Source of the DNA: a virus
Reading direction: 5' to 3' (one strand)
Virus record (IMG/VR): IMGVR_UViG_3300042691_025708
Coordinates: 1-22,921 of that record
Length of the DNA stretch: 22,921 nt
Below the pieces are notes generated by a model. That model was not told the DNA's origin and ran no database searches. It worked only from the letters and a program-made list of their open reading frames with translations. Both the position numbers and the translations under genes were made by a program. Below, piece after piece: positions 1-4,939 of this stretch (the first letter of the stretch is position 1; the number at the start of each line of letters is the position of its first letter).

Positions 1-612
1 AATGGAGGCATGCAAGGTTTTGATACGACAGTGGGCACCGTCTCTACCGACAAGCAAGGACACAAACACCATCATCGCTATCTTAGCGCGATGGCCACCC
101 GCACCGAAGCCGTGGCACGGTGGCTTTGGGTACAGGGACATGGAGACATGTACGGACGCGACCTTAAGCCCCAATATGCCCGACCGGAAGGTGACGAACA
201 CGGCCGGTGGAAGGCGCCCCCTGTGGATTGGCTCGCCACCCGCACCGAATCCATGGGAAGGTGGCTCACCGGTCCGCCGTTCTCTATCTATCAAGGTTCA
301 GCCTACGACCTCGCGCCACCTACCGATGCGCGGGAGTGGGTGGTTTTCATAGACCCGCCTTACGTTGGTACAAGCGGCTATAAATCGAATCTGCCGCGTG
401 AGCAGGTCATAGAGATAGCGAAGCGATGGAGCCGGGCGGGCGCGCTCGTCTGCATCTCCGAGGCGGTGCCGATTCAGATCGCGGGATGGTACCACCTGCG
501 GATCGACCACGCGCGGCGAGGGCAGAAGCGGACCTTCGGCGCTACAGAGGAGTGGCTCACGATGAACCGCCCGCCGGTCGCGGTGCCGGGAGAGCAAGCG
601 CGGTTGTGGTGA
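1..612 (+). CDS. D12-class DNA adenine N6-methyltransferase, 5' partial
   Basis: The protein carries the catalytic DPPY motif of amino-group methyltransferases in the context VVFIDPPYVGTSGY (DPPY near residues 115-118 counting from the ATG at position 10), followed by a region typical of phage Dam-like enzymes (RGQKRTFGATEEWLTMN). Such enzymes transfer methyl from S-adenosylmethionine to adenine, often to protect phage DNA from restriction. The frame is open to base 1 and the N-terminal SAM-binding FxGxG motif is not in the window, so the gene most likely begins upstream. The ATG at 10 has GGAGG only one base away, too close for a normal ribosome site. A short sequence is duplicated inside the gene (94-108 and 235-249, giving ATRTEAVARWLW and ATRTESMGRWLT). 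Family assignment is firm; specificity is unknown. Confidence 0.82.
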   Translation, partial: NGGMQGFDTTVGTVSTDKQGHKHHHRYLSAMATRTEAVARWLWVQGHGDMYGRDLKPQYARPEGDEHGRWKAPPVDWLATRTESMGRWLTGPPFSIYQGSAYDLAPPTDAREWVVFIDPPYVGTSGYKSNLPREQVIEIAKRWSRAGALVCISEAVPIQIAGWYHLRIDHARRGQKRTFGATEEWLTMNRPPVAVPGEQARLW

Positions 613-641
613 TTGGTCCTGGTGGATTCGGGATGTATAAT
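613..641 (+). promoter_or_regulatory. Candidate sigma70 promoter (upstream member of tandem pair)
   Basis: TTGGTC (613-618) and a perfect TATAAT (636-641) are separated by 17 nt, directly after the methyltransferase stop codon. Its predicted start near 648 would fall inside the 18-bp box at 644-661, as expected for a repressor-controlled start. The -35 matches only 3 of 6, so this is a motif-level call. Confidence 0.45.
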
Positions 642-643
642 AA

Positions 644-661
644 ATCTTGCGAAAGATGTTG
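644..661 (+). repeat. 18-bp palindromic box, copy 1 (putative operator)
   Basis: ATCTTGCGAAAGATGTTG is identical to 1783-1800. It contains the inverted repeat ATCTT-GCGA-AAGAT and its last bases form the start of a -35 box (TTGACG at 659-664). Both copies lie in non-coding gaps just upstream of a small gene, and the helix-turn-helix gene at 1442-1756 lies between them. A regulator-binding site is the simplest reading; as RNA it could also form a 5-bp hairpin with a GCGA loop. Confidence 0.6.
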
Positions 662-687
662 ACGTCAGGAAGGGGAGGACATATAGT
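659..687 (+). promoter_or_regulatory. Strong candidate sigma70 promoter for the 734-1756 operon
   Basis: TTGACG (659-664, 5 of 6 consensus) and TATAGT (682-687, 5 of 6) are separated by exactly 17 nt. The -35 overlaps the end of the 18-bp box. Transcription would start near 694, so the leader RNA would begin with the hairpin at 694-723. Confidence 0.68.
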
Positions 688-693
688 TATTTC

Positions 694-723
694 ACCAGGG
701 CGGACAACAACCAACCGCCTGGT
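694..723 (+). promoter_or_regulatory. Leader hairpin abutting the ribosome site of the 734 gene
   Basis: ACCAGGGCGG (694-703) pairs with CCGCCTGGT (715-723) with one bulged G, leaving an A/C-rich 11-nt loop. The AGGAG ribosome site begins at 724, immediately after the stem. The hairpin coincides with the predicted 5' end of the transcript, so it may stabilise the mRNA or gate translation. Confidence 0.5.
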
Positions 724-733
724 AGGAGTCAAA

Positions 734-964
734 ATGTTTACCTTCCAGGCTACTTCCTCCGCCCACGTCAATGCCCCCGACTCTGCTTTCAGCACCATCA
801 GCCGCCACCGCACTAAGCTTGGCGCCGCCCGCGCCTACGATGCGGCCCGCAAGGCGATGGTGAAGCGCTGCGGCGGCTCCGCGTGGGATCGCAACTTCCG
901 GGTGCTTGACGCCGACGGCCGTGAGCTTGACCTCTTTGACCTCGCGGCGATGGTCGCGAAGTAG
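734..964 (+). CDS. Small protein of unknown function, 76 aa
   Basis: First gene after the promoter at 659-687. The ATG at 734 has AGGAG at 724-728; the open frame extends upstream to 647 but that part covers the promoter and hairpin, so the ATG at 734 is preferred. The protein has an Ala/Arg-rich middle (KLGAARAYDAARKAMVKRCG) followed by a short segment SAWDRNFRVLDADGRELDLF that reads like a beta hairpin. No signal peptide or membrane segment is seen and I do not recognise the family. As the first product of a regulated early operon it may be a host-interaction or regulatory protein, which is inference only. Confidence 0.7.
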   Translation: MFTFQATSSAHVNAPDSAFSTISRHRTKLGAARAYDAARKAMVKRCGGSAWDRNFRVLDADGRELDLFDLAAMVAK

Positions 965-983
965 CCCCCACCCAACCCCGCCC

Positions 984-1010
984 GGCCCGTACCTCGCGAG
1001 AGGACGGGCC
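984..1010 (+). repeat. GNRA hairpin repeat, copy A
   Basis: Arms GGCCCGT-A-CCTC (984-995) and GAGG-ACGGGCC (1000-1010) pair as 4+7 bp with one bulged A and a GCGA loop (996-999). Copies B (2099-2125) and C (2379-2405) differ only by a GCAA loop. The AGGAG ribosome site of the next gene starts 9 nt after the hairpin. The stem is followed by TAAGCC, not a U-run, so it is a poor intrinsic terminator. Confidence 0.75.
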
Positions 1011-1029
1011 TAAGCCGTCAGGAGCCCTC

Positions 1030-1176
1030 ATGCGCTACTCTATCCGCCCCCTTGGGGGCACCCAATGGACCACCACCAAGACCCTCGCCGCCGCACGGCG
1101 AGAGGTCAAAGCAGCCGCCCGCGTTGGGCTGGTTTGCGTCATCATAAATACCAAGACCAACGAGGTGATCAAGTGA
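1030..1176 (+). CDS. Small basic protein of unknown function, 48 aa
   Basis: The ATG at 1030 follows AGGAG (1020-1024) at 5 nt. The frame runs to a TGA at 1174-1176 that overlaps the GTG start of the next gene (GTGA), a coupling arrangement that supports both. The product starts MRYSIRPLGGTQWTTTKTL, continues with an Ala/Arg/Lys helix and ends with a hydrophobic strand (VGLVCVIINTKTNEVIK). It reads like a small alpha/beta phage protein. No family is recognised. It lies directly downstream of hairpin copy A, which may control its translation. Confidence 0.65.
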   Translation: MRYSIRPLGGTQWTTTKTLAAARREVKAAARVGLVCVIINTKTNEVIK

Positions 1177-1445
1177 AACCAAGATTCAAGCTGACCCGCG
1201 CCGAGTTTGGCGCCTACCTTGCGGGCGGGCTCGATCCCGACCGCGAGCATGAGATTGACGTGGCTTATTTGAGCAGTGGTCTGACCAAAGCTCAAGAGTC
1301 CCGCATCAATGACCTCCCAACCGGCCACCCCATCGCGCGTCGGACCTCGGCACTTCTCGAGCGCTCCGGCATTGACGCCGAGATCGAGGCGTTCCGGGCT
1401 GAGTGGTGGGCGTGGAGCGCGCCTGTGATGGGAGGTGCGCCATGA
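1173..1445 (+). CDS. Small acidic protein of unknown function, 90 aa
   Basis: I take the GTG at 1173 as start: GAGGTG at 1162-1167 is 5 nt upstream and the GTGA overlap couples it to the 48-aa gene. An open frame reaches 1065 but reads through the upstream gene out of frame and is low-quality sequence. The protein (KPRFKLTRAEFGAYLAGG..., ending WWAWSAPVMGGAP) appears mostly helical, with an acidic patch DPDREHEIDVAYLSS near the middle. No known domain is recognised. Its TGA overlaps the ATG of the regulator gene (ATGA), so it is probably co-translated with it. Confidence 0.68.
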   Translation: MKPRFKLTRAEFGAYLAGGLDPDREHEIDVAYLSSGLTKAQESRINDLPTGHPIARRTSALLERSGIDAEIEAFRAEWWAWSAPVMGGAP

Positions 1446-1756
1446 CCCGCAACCGTGGCGGGCGCCCGCGCTCCGACACCGCCCGCGAGGTTGAGCATTA
1501 CCCGGCGAAAGAGGCCGCCGCGATCGTGCGGTGGATGCTCGCGACCTACCCGACCGACGAAGAGCGCGACATCGCCGGGCTTGCCCGATTCCTCGGGATG
1601 AGCCGGTCGAACCTGAGCGCCATCCTCTCAGGCAAGCGGCCGCGCGCGACCGCCGCGACGGCAGCGCAGCGATGGGCGGACCTCGGGCTGCCGGCGTATC
1701 GGGTCGTGCTGCGGTTCGAGGAGGGCGGGGTAGGGGTGGAGGTAGAGGGACTTTGA
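1442..1756 (+). CDS. Helix-turn-helix DNA-binding regulator, 104 aa
   Basis: The ATG at 1442 has GGAGGT five nt upstream and overlaps the preceding stop (ATGA). Residues about 43-66 (DIAGLARFLGMSRSNLSAI) match a helix-turn-helix: a first helix, the turn GMS and a recognition helix RSNLSAILSG, followed by the basic stretch KRPRA. The N-terminus is also basic (TRNRGGRPR). This is the only obvious transcription regulator in the window. It closes the operon starting at 734, and the two identical 18-bp boxes lie upstream of that operon and 26 nt after this gene's stop. Autoregulation through those boxes is therefore plausible but inferred. The fold resembles XRE/Cro-like proteins; the exact family is uncertain. 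Confidence 0.78.
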   Translation: MTRNRGGRPRSDTAREVEHYPAKEAAAIVRWMLATYPTDEERDIAGLARFLGMSRSNLSAILSGKRPRATAATAAQRWADLGLPAYRVVLRFEEGGVGVEVEGL

Positions 1757-1782
1757 TGCGCTCTTTCTGCGGTGTCTCAAAT

Positions 1783-1800
1783 ATCTTGCGAAAGATGTTG
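1783..1800 (+). repeat. 18-bp palindromic box, copy 2 (putative operator)
   Basis: Exact second copy of ATCTTGCGAAAGATGTTG (compare 644-661), in the gap between the regulator gene (stop 1756) and the 76-aa gene at 1850. As in copy 1, the final TTG starts a -35-like hexamer (TTGCAG 1798-1803). Confidence 0.6.
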
Positions 1801-1826
1801 CAGACGTGGCGGGGATAGAATAATCT
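1798..1826 (+). promoter_or_regulatory. Candidate promoter for the 1850 gene
   Basis: TTGCAG (1798-1803) is followed by an A/T-rich block, ATAGAATAATCTTTATT, at 1815-1831. At 17-nt spacing the -10 would be TAATCT (3 of 6); TAGAAT at 1816-1821 is a better hexamer but its spacing from TTGCAG is only 12. The shared box and position argue for a promoter here, but it is clearly weaker than the one at 659-687 and may need an activator. Confidence 0.42.
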
Positions 1827-1849
1827 TTATTCATCAGAACGGAGCAACA

Positions 1850-2080
1850 ATGAACGTCAAGCAAGCCATCGAAGCCCACCGCATCAGTCTCCAGGCCCGC
1901 GCTGTGTGGCGCAATCAGCTCACCGCCGGTGATACGGTCGGTATCACCGACACCGATGGGCGGTGGGTCATCGAGCGCATCGAAGGCGATACGGTCGAGG
2001 CGCAGAAGGTCAACCCCGCCACCGGCAAGCCTTGGCAGGCATCGCGCCGGTTCAGCCGGATGCGCTGCTACCCGGTGTAG
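1850..2080 (+). CDS. Small protein with predicted beta-barrel segment, 76 aa
   Basis: The ATG at 1850 has GGAG at 1841-1844, five nt upstream, and follows box 2 and its promoter. After a short N-terminal helix (VKQAIEAHRISLQARAVWRN) the sequence alternates like a small SH3/KOW-type beta barrel: GDTVGITDTDGRWVIERI followed by EGDTVEAQKVNPATGKPW. The C-terminus is basic (ASRRFSRMRCYPV), compatible with nucleic-acid binding. I do not recognise a named family. Hairpin copy B follows 18 nt after the stop, repeating the box-gene-hairpin order seen at 644-1010. Confidence 0.7.
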   Translation: MNVKQAIEAHRISLQARAVWRNQLTAGDTVGITDTDGRWVIERIEGDTVEAQKVNPATGKPWQASRRFSRMRCYPV

Positions 2081-2098
2081 CCCGCACCTGAGTCGCTC

Positions 2099-2125
2099 GG
2101 CCCGTACCTCGCAAGAGGACGGGCC
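2099..2125 (+). repeat. GNRA hairpin repeat, copy B
   Basis: Same arms as copy A with a GCAA loop (2111-2114). It is followed by TTTAGAGGT and then AGGAG at 2135-2139, again 9 nt after the stem. Three Us follow the stem, so weak termination or attenuation is possible. Confidence 0.75.
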
Positions 2126-2144
2126 TTTAGAGGTAGGAGCGGCG

Positions 2145-2177
2145 ATGATGCCGCCCACGAACAGGAGAAAACCATGA
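2145..2177 (+). CDS. Ten-codon leader ORF (MMPPTNRRKP)
   Basis: An ATG at 2145 lies five nt after the AGGAG at 2135-2139 that belongs to hairpin cassette B. The ten-codon frame ends with TGA at 2175-2177, overlapping the ATG of the 65-aa gene (ATGA). GCGGC (2139-2143) and GCCGC (2150-2154) can form a small hairpin over its start. It may be a leader peptide that couples translation to the downstream gene, or the remnant of a lost gene. Size alone makes it uncertain. Confidence 0.4.
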   Translation: MMPPTNRRKP

Positions 2178-2371
2178 GCACCAACGTCAACCTCGTGACC
2201 ATCACCACCCGCAAGGCCCGCAAGAGCGACGCCACCACCTGCGACCGCGTCGCCACCATCAAGCCCAAGGGGCGCGAGACTTGGCGGGTCTGCTACAACA
2301 GCAGCCTCGGCCTGGACTTGGGCGGGGTCAAAGCGCTCTACCCGGAAGCGGAGATCCGATTCGCGGAGTGA
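2174..2371 (+). CDS. Small protein of unknown function, 65 aa
   Basis: The ATG at 2174 has AGGAG nearby (2163-2167) inside the leader ORF and overlaps that ORF's stop. The N-terminus is Thr/Lys/Arg-rich (STNVNLVTITTRKARKSD); the rest contains two cysteines (DATTCDR, WRVCYN) and ends GGVKALYPEAEIRFAE. It is soluble and probably alpha/beta. No family is recognised. It is bracketed by hairpin copies B and C, so both its production and its transcript end may be controlled by this repeat. Confidence 0.65.
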   Translation: MSTNVNLVTITTRKARKSDATTCDRVATIKPKGRETWRVCYNSSLGLDLGGVKALYPEAEIRFAE

Positions 2372-2378
2372 ATAGCCC

Positions 2379-2405
2379 GGCCCGTACCTCGCAAGAGGAC
2401 GGGCC
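2379..2405 (+). repeat. GNRA hairpin repeat, copy C
   Basis: Identical in stem and loop to copy B. The downstream 9-nt spacer is TTTGAAGTC, followed by AGGGA (2415-2419), a degenerate Shine-Dalgarno with no ATG at the expected place (CTG instead). The next gene starts 93 nt after the hairpin with a different ribosome site. The cassette looks decayed here. Confidence 0.72.
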
Positions 2406-2498
2406 TTTGAAGTCAGGGACCGCTGGCCCTCTCCGGCGGCGCGGATCTGCTCCCGGCGTAATGGGGGCGGCGTAGGGTCCACGAGACGGACAAGGATC

Positions 2499-3185
2499 AT
2501 GCCCACGCTCAAAAAAACCTCCCTGCCGTCTGAATTGCTGGGGGCAACTCCGTGCCCTTGCCCTCGCCGGCTTTCGCCGGAGTGCGCGAAAGCCGATGAC
2601 GCCCGGACTGCTGCCCGACAAAAGGTCTTCCAATGGCCTGAAACCGCTGCGGTTATCGCCTCGCGGCGGGCGTTTGAGGACGCCCGCAACGCAACCATCA
2701 ACCTTCCAGGTGGTACTCATCCGGGAGGGGTGTTCCGTCCCCACCTGCAAGATCTGTACAGTGCTGTAGAATCCGCCTTGCGCGCGATGAATGCGCGCAA
2801 AAATGATCCCGAGTGGGCGGAAGTCCTCAAATCAGAAGCCACGGTCATTGCGACCGTAAGGATGGATATGGCTGCTACCTTTGGTCCAACTTTCCGATGG
2901 AAAGATTGGGACGATTGGGTACAGGCAGGGGGTTCGGACTTAGAGGGAGTCCCCGTCACAAAGAGCAGGAACCCCTCACACATCGTGGTGCGCGGGGAGC
3001 GCACGCCGCTCCGCAATATCAAAGAGCTGGCCACCGCCCTTGCTGAGCATTGGCAGCTCCCAAGTCGTAAGGTGACCGACCCCTTCCCGCGTGGCGGGTC
3101 GGTTACTGCGTGGACGGAAGAGTCCCAGCCTGACGGCGGGGATTTCAACTACATCGTGACCATCAGCAGCGGGTGGCGCCAATGA
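2499..3185 (+). CDS. Hypothetical protein, 228 aa
   Basis: The ATG at 2499 has AAGGA three nt upstream. The product has a Cys/Pro-rich start (ATPCPCPRRLSPECAK), a helical middle (FRPHLQDLYSAVESALRAMN; PEWAEVLKSEATVIATVRMD) and a Trp-rich segment FRWKDWDDWVQAGG. The C-terminal third (SHIVVRGERTPLRNIKELATAL, ending FNYIVTISSGWRQ) looks alpha/beta. No signal peptide, membrane helix or known catalytic motif is visible. By eye codons here are less GC-ending than in neighbours, which hints at separate acquisition. The stop overlaps the start of the next gene (ATGA), so the two are likely produced together. Confidence 0.68.
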   Translation: MPTLKKTSLPSELLGATPCPCPRRLSPECAKADDARTAARQKVFQWPETAAVIASRRAFEDARNATINLPGGTHPGGVFRPHLQDLYSAVESALRAMNARKNDPEWAEVLKSEATVIATVRMDMAATFGPTFRWKDWDDWVQAGGSDLEGVPVTKSRNPSHIVVRGERTPLRNIKELATALAEHWQLPSRKVTDPFPRGGSVTAWTEESQPDGGDFNYIVTISSGWRQ

Positions 3186-3781
3186 ACTCCACCCGTTGGA
3201 TCTACCCCATCCCCTCCGCGCCCCCGCGCGACCCGTCGTGGGTATGCTACGGCCCCGACCGCGACCGTCCCGCGTGGGGTGGCTACGAGCCCCGCCGCGC
3301 CGACGAGGCACCCTACCATCCCTCGCTCGCGGCCGAGCGCGCCTTGTCAGATTGGGGGCGCGACCCGGAGCAGGCCCAATGGTGGGCCGACAGCTCCGAC
3401 ACCCGGCTCTTACGGGGCGCCGATGGCTGGCGTGTCGAGGCCCCCGCCGACAGGCCCTCAATGCGTGTCGTGTGCATCCTCCGCGACGCTGCCCATGAGG
3501 GCGCGGACCATGACGCCATCGCGGGCGCGTTGCCCGAAGAGCGCGCCTACGCGGCGACCTACCGCCGCCACTGTCGCCGCGATGGGCGCCCACACCCTGA
3601 CCTTGCCGCATGGTCGGCAGGGTGGCGCGGGGAGGTCTGCCCCCCACACCCGGAGATCCCGCCCCACTACGAAGGTGGCCCTAAGGGCGAAATCACACCC
3701 GAAATGGCCCAAGTGTGGGCGTGGTCGTGGGCGTGCGGCGCCGCCGTAAAGCAGGGGACTCCGCAGCCGGAGCGCCCATAG
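3182..3781 (+). CDS. Trp/Pro-rich hypothetical protein, 199 aa
   Basis: The ATG at 3182 overlaps the upstream TGA (ATGA). A GTG nine nt earlier is possible but less likely. The protein is unusually rich in Trp, Pro, Arg and Ala with many W-x pairs (PAWGGYEPRRADEAPYHPSL; EQAQWWADSSDTRLLRG; ITPEMAQVWAWSWACGAAV). It has regularly spaced helices in the middle (MRVVCILRDAAHEGADHDAI). No domain is recognised and there is no membrane segment of adequate length. It pairs with the 228-aa gene; an unknown phage-host interaction role is possible but not shown. Confidence 0.66.
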   Translation: MNSTRWIYPIPSAPPRDPSWVCYGPDRDRPAWGGYEPRRADEAPYHPSLAAERALSDWGRDPEQAQWWADSSDTRLLRGADGWRVEAPADRPSMRVVCILRDAAHEGADHDAIAGALPEERAYAATYRRHCRRDGRPHPDLAAWSAGWRGEVCPPHPEIPPHYEGGPKGEITPEMAQVWAWSWACGAAVKQGTPQPERP

Positions 3782-3787
3782 CCACCA

Positions 3788-3844
3788 CCCGCCGGACCGG
3801 GCTGCAAGGAAGCCCCGGCGGGCATCACAAGGGAGCCGGTCCCT
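3788..3844 (+). terminator. Two adjacent hairpins in the 3782-3869 gap, possible terminator
   Basis: The first, 3788-3822, pairs CCCGCCGG with CCGGCGGG (8 bp) plus inner GGCT/AGCC. The second, 3830-3844, pairs AGGGA with TCCCT around GCCGG and is followed by CTTTCC. The second has the shape of a weak intrinsic terminator. Either could also be a leader structure for the gene at 3870. Confidence 0.42.
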
Positions 3845-3869
3845 CTTTCCCAAGCCGGCAGAGGTCAGT

Positions 3870-4121
3870 ATGTCCATGAACCCCAAGCTCGCGCGGCGGC
3901 GCCGTGACGAGCGCTTTATCAAGAACTGCGGGCGTATTGCCCGCGCGATTTGGGGCGGCGAGCTTCCGCCCATCGGCCGCGTCAGCGCTGCCGACTACTC
4001 CCGGTGGCAGCACGCCGCCGGGTATAGCAACCTCGCGACGACTTATGGTGTGTCTTCCCGCGCCGAGCGCGCGGGCATTCGTGCGCGCCATCCACAGGTA
4101 CTCCAAGCCGGCAGGGAGTGA
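3870..4121 (+). CDS. Small basic protein of unknown function, 83 aa
   Basis: The ATG at 3870 has GAGGT about six nt upstream. The N-terminus is highly basic (NPKLARRRRDERFIKN), followed by RIARAIWGGELPPIGRVSAA and DYSRWQHAAGYSNLATTYGV. The charge and small size would suit a DNA- or RNA-binding protein, but no motif is diagnostic. It is separated from the upstream pair by two hairpins and from the next gene by 30 nt, so it probably heads a short two-gene unit with the membrane protein that follows. Confidence 0.62.
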   Translation: MSMNPKLARRRRDERFIKNCGRIARAIWGGELPPIGRVSAADYSRWQHAAGYSNLATTYGVSSRAERAGIRARHPQVLQAGRE

Positions 4122-4151
4122 CTCCGCGCCCGCGTTGGGGTAGGATGGGTC

Positions 4152-4484
4152 ATGCCACAGGACCAAGCCACCGACCCCAATATCTCCCCCCAAGTGCGTT
4201 GGTGGCTTGGGGTGCAAGCCCGCTACCGCGCAAGAGGAATACAGGTAGAAGCGCGGGATATCGTTGTCGCCGTTCGTGCGGCGCGTGCGCGCTCGGATGC
4301 GACCGCACTATCCGCACTTGCTGAGCAGATAGACCGCCTCGCAGTCAGGGCTCAACTCGTCGCCACGACCGCAAGCGCAGCCACGCAAGCACCGCCGCCG
4401 CGCGTGATTCATGGGGCGGTGGTGGGCTTGGTCGTTGGCCTGACGGTCGGGCTCGTCATTGGATATGGGCTACGAACGCCTTGA
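4152..4484 (+). CDS. Small membrane protein with C-terminal glycine-zipper helix, 110 aa
   Basis: The ATG at 4152 has TAGGAT about eight nt upstream. Residues 1-75 are hydrophilic and Arg/Ala-rich with a long helix (RDIVVAVRAARARSDATALS). Residues about 86-107 (VIHGAVVGLVVGLTVGLVIG) form one transmembrane helix with repeated GxxxG spacing, which often drives helix packing. The C-terminal tail is only a few residues, so it is a tail-anchored-type protein. Its 3' end overlaps the convergent gene on the - strand by 29 bp. A role in lysis timing (holin or antiholin) or superinfection exclusion is possible; neither is shown. Confidence 0.66.
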   Translation: MPQDQATDPNISPQVRWWLGVQARYRARGIQVEARDIVVAVRAARARSDATALSALAEQIDRLAVRAQLVATTASAATQAPPPRVIHGAVVGLVVGLTVGLVIGYGLRTP

Positions 4485-4752
4485 AGTCGTCGAAACAGCC
4501 CGCCATGGCGGACCGGTCACGCAGGTTGGTTTGCCACCATGCCCCGAACGCGCCATAGCCGAGCGTGTCGAACGACGACACATCGTCCTGTTCTGCCGCT
4601 TGGACCATGGAGGCCCACGTCTGAAGCGAGGTACAGACCGGGCTGAGGGTGTCGATACTTGCGCTTCCCCTGTGCAGGTGAAAGCGGAAGTCAACGAACT
4701 GCCCACCCGAATAATGCACACGGAACGTGTTATTATCGCAGTTGTCACCCAT
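4456..4752 (-). CDS. Hypothetical protein at the end of the late operon, 98 aa
   Basis: The ATG at 4752 has GAGGTG five nt upstream and overlaps the preceding stop by 8 nt. The product is acidic and aromatic-rich: GDNCDNNTFRVHYSGGQFVD, then a region with TLGYGAFGAWWQTNL and a C-terminal helix CFDDFKAFVAHIQ. Three cysteines are present. There is no signal peptide or membrane segment. It follows the lysis genes and ends 29 bp inside the convergent + strand gene. I do not recognise it. Confidence 0.6.
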   Translation of the reverse strand: MGDNCDNNTFRVHYSGGQFVDFRFHLHRGSASIDTLSPVCTSLQTWASMVQAAEQDDVSSFDTLGYGAFGAWWQTNLRDRSAMAGCFDDFKAFVAHIQ

Positions 4753-4939
4753 GGCGCACCTCGCGACGACGCGCGCAGAACAGCTCCGCGTCGTCGGCTA
4801 CTCGGTCGCCATCCTCTTCGTCGGGCTCGTCGGTCGGGTCGGGCGGGAAGGTCGGCACGGTCAGGGCCGCCTGTTGGAAAGGCGAGGGCTTAGGGCGCTG
4901 TTGGTTCAGCAACAGCAGGGGCGGGATTAGGTTGACCAT
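4745..4939 (-). CDS. Small proline-rich acidic protein overlapping the holin-like gene, 64 aa
   Basis: The ATG at 4939 lies inside the end of the 124-aa gene in another frame, with GGAG six nt upstream. The protein begins with a hydrophobic run (MVNLIPPLLLLNQQRP), continues Pro-rich (LTVPTFPPDPTDEPDEEDGD) and ends basic (CARRREVRHG). A small Pro-rich gene nested into the end of a membrane-protein gene recalls outer-membrane spanin subunits, but the lipobox cysteine near the N-terminus is absent, so I do not call it a spanin. Overlaps on both sides support co-translation within the lysis cassette. Confidence 0.52.
   Translation of the reverse strand: MVNLIPPLLLLNQQRPKPSPFQQAALTVPTFPPDPTDEPDEEDGDRVADDAELFCARRREVRHG

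Noticed and set aside
10-612. Methyltransferase as a complete gene starting at ATG 10
   Set aside because: No SAM-binding motif, ribosome-site spacing of one nt, and the frame is open to the window edge.
984-2405. Three identical hairpins considered as CRISPR repeats or tRNA-like elements
   Set aside because: They are separated by whole genes, lack regular spacers, and the fold is a single hairpin.
1628-2701. Long - strand open frame of 357 codons opposite the small early genes
   Set aside because: Arg/Ala/Gly-rich, crosses three hairpin repeats and a promoter region, and lies antisense to four genes with good ribosome sites.
3850-4115. Repeat CCAAGCCGGCAG near 3850 and 4103
   Set aside because: Only 12 bp, one copy intergenic and one at the end of a coding region; chance is likely in GC-rich DNA.
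4745-4939. 64-aa nested frame as an o-spanin
   Set aside because: No cysteine near the N-terminus for lipidation; only position and proline content agree.
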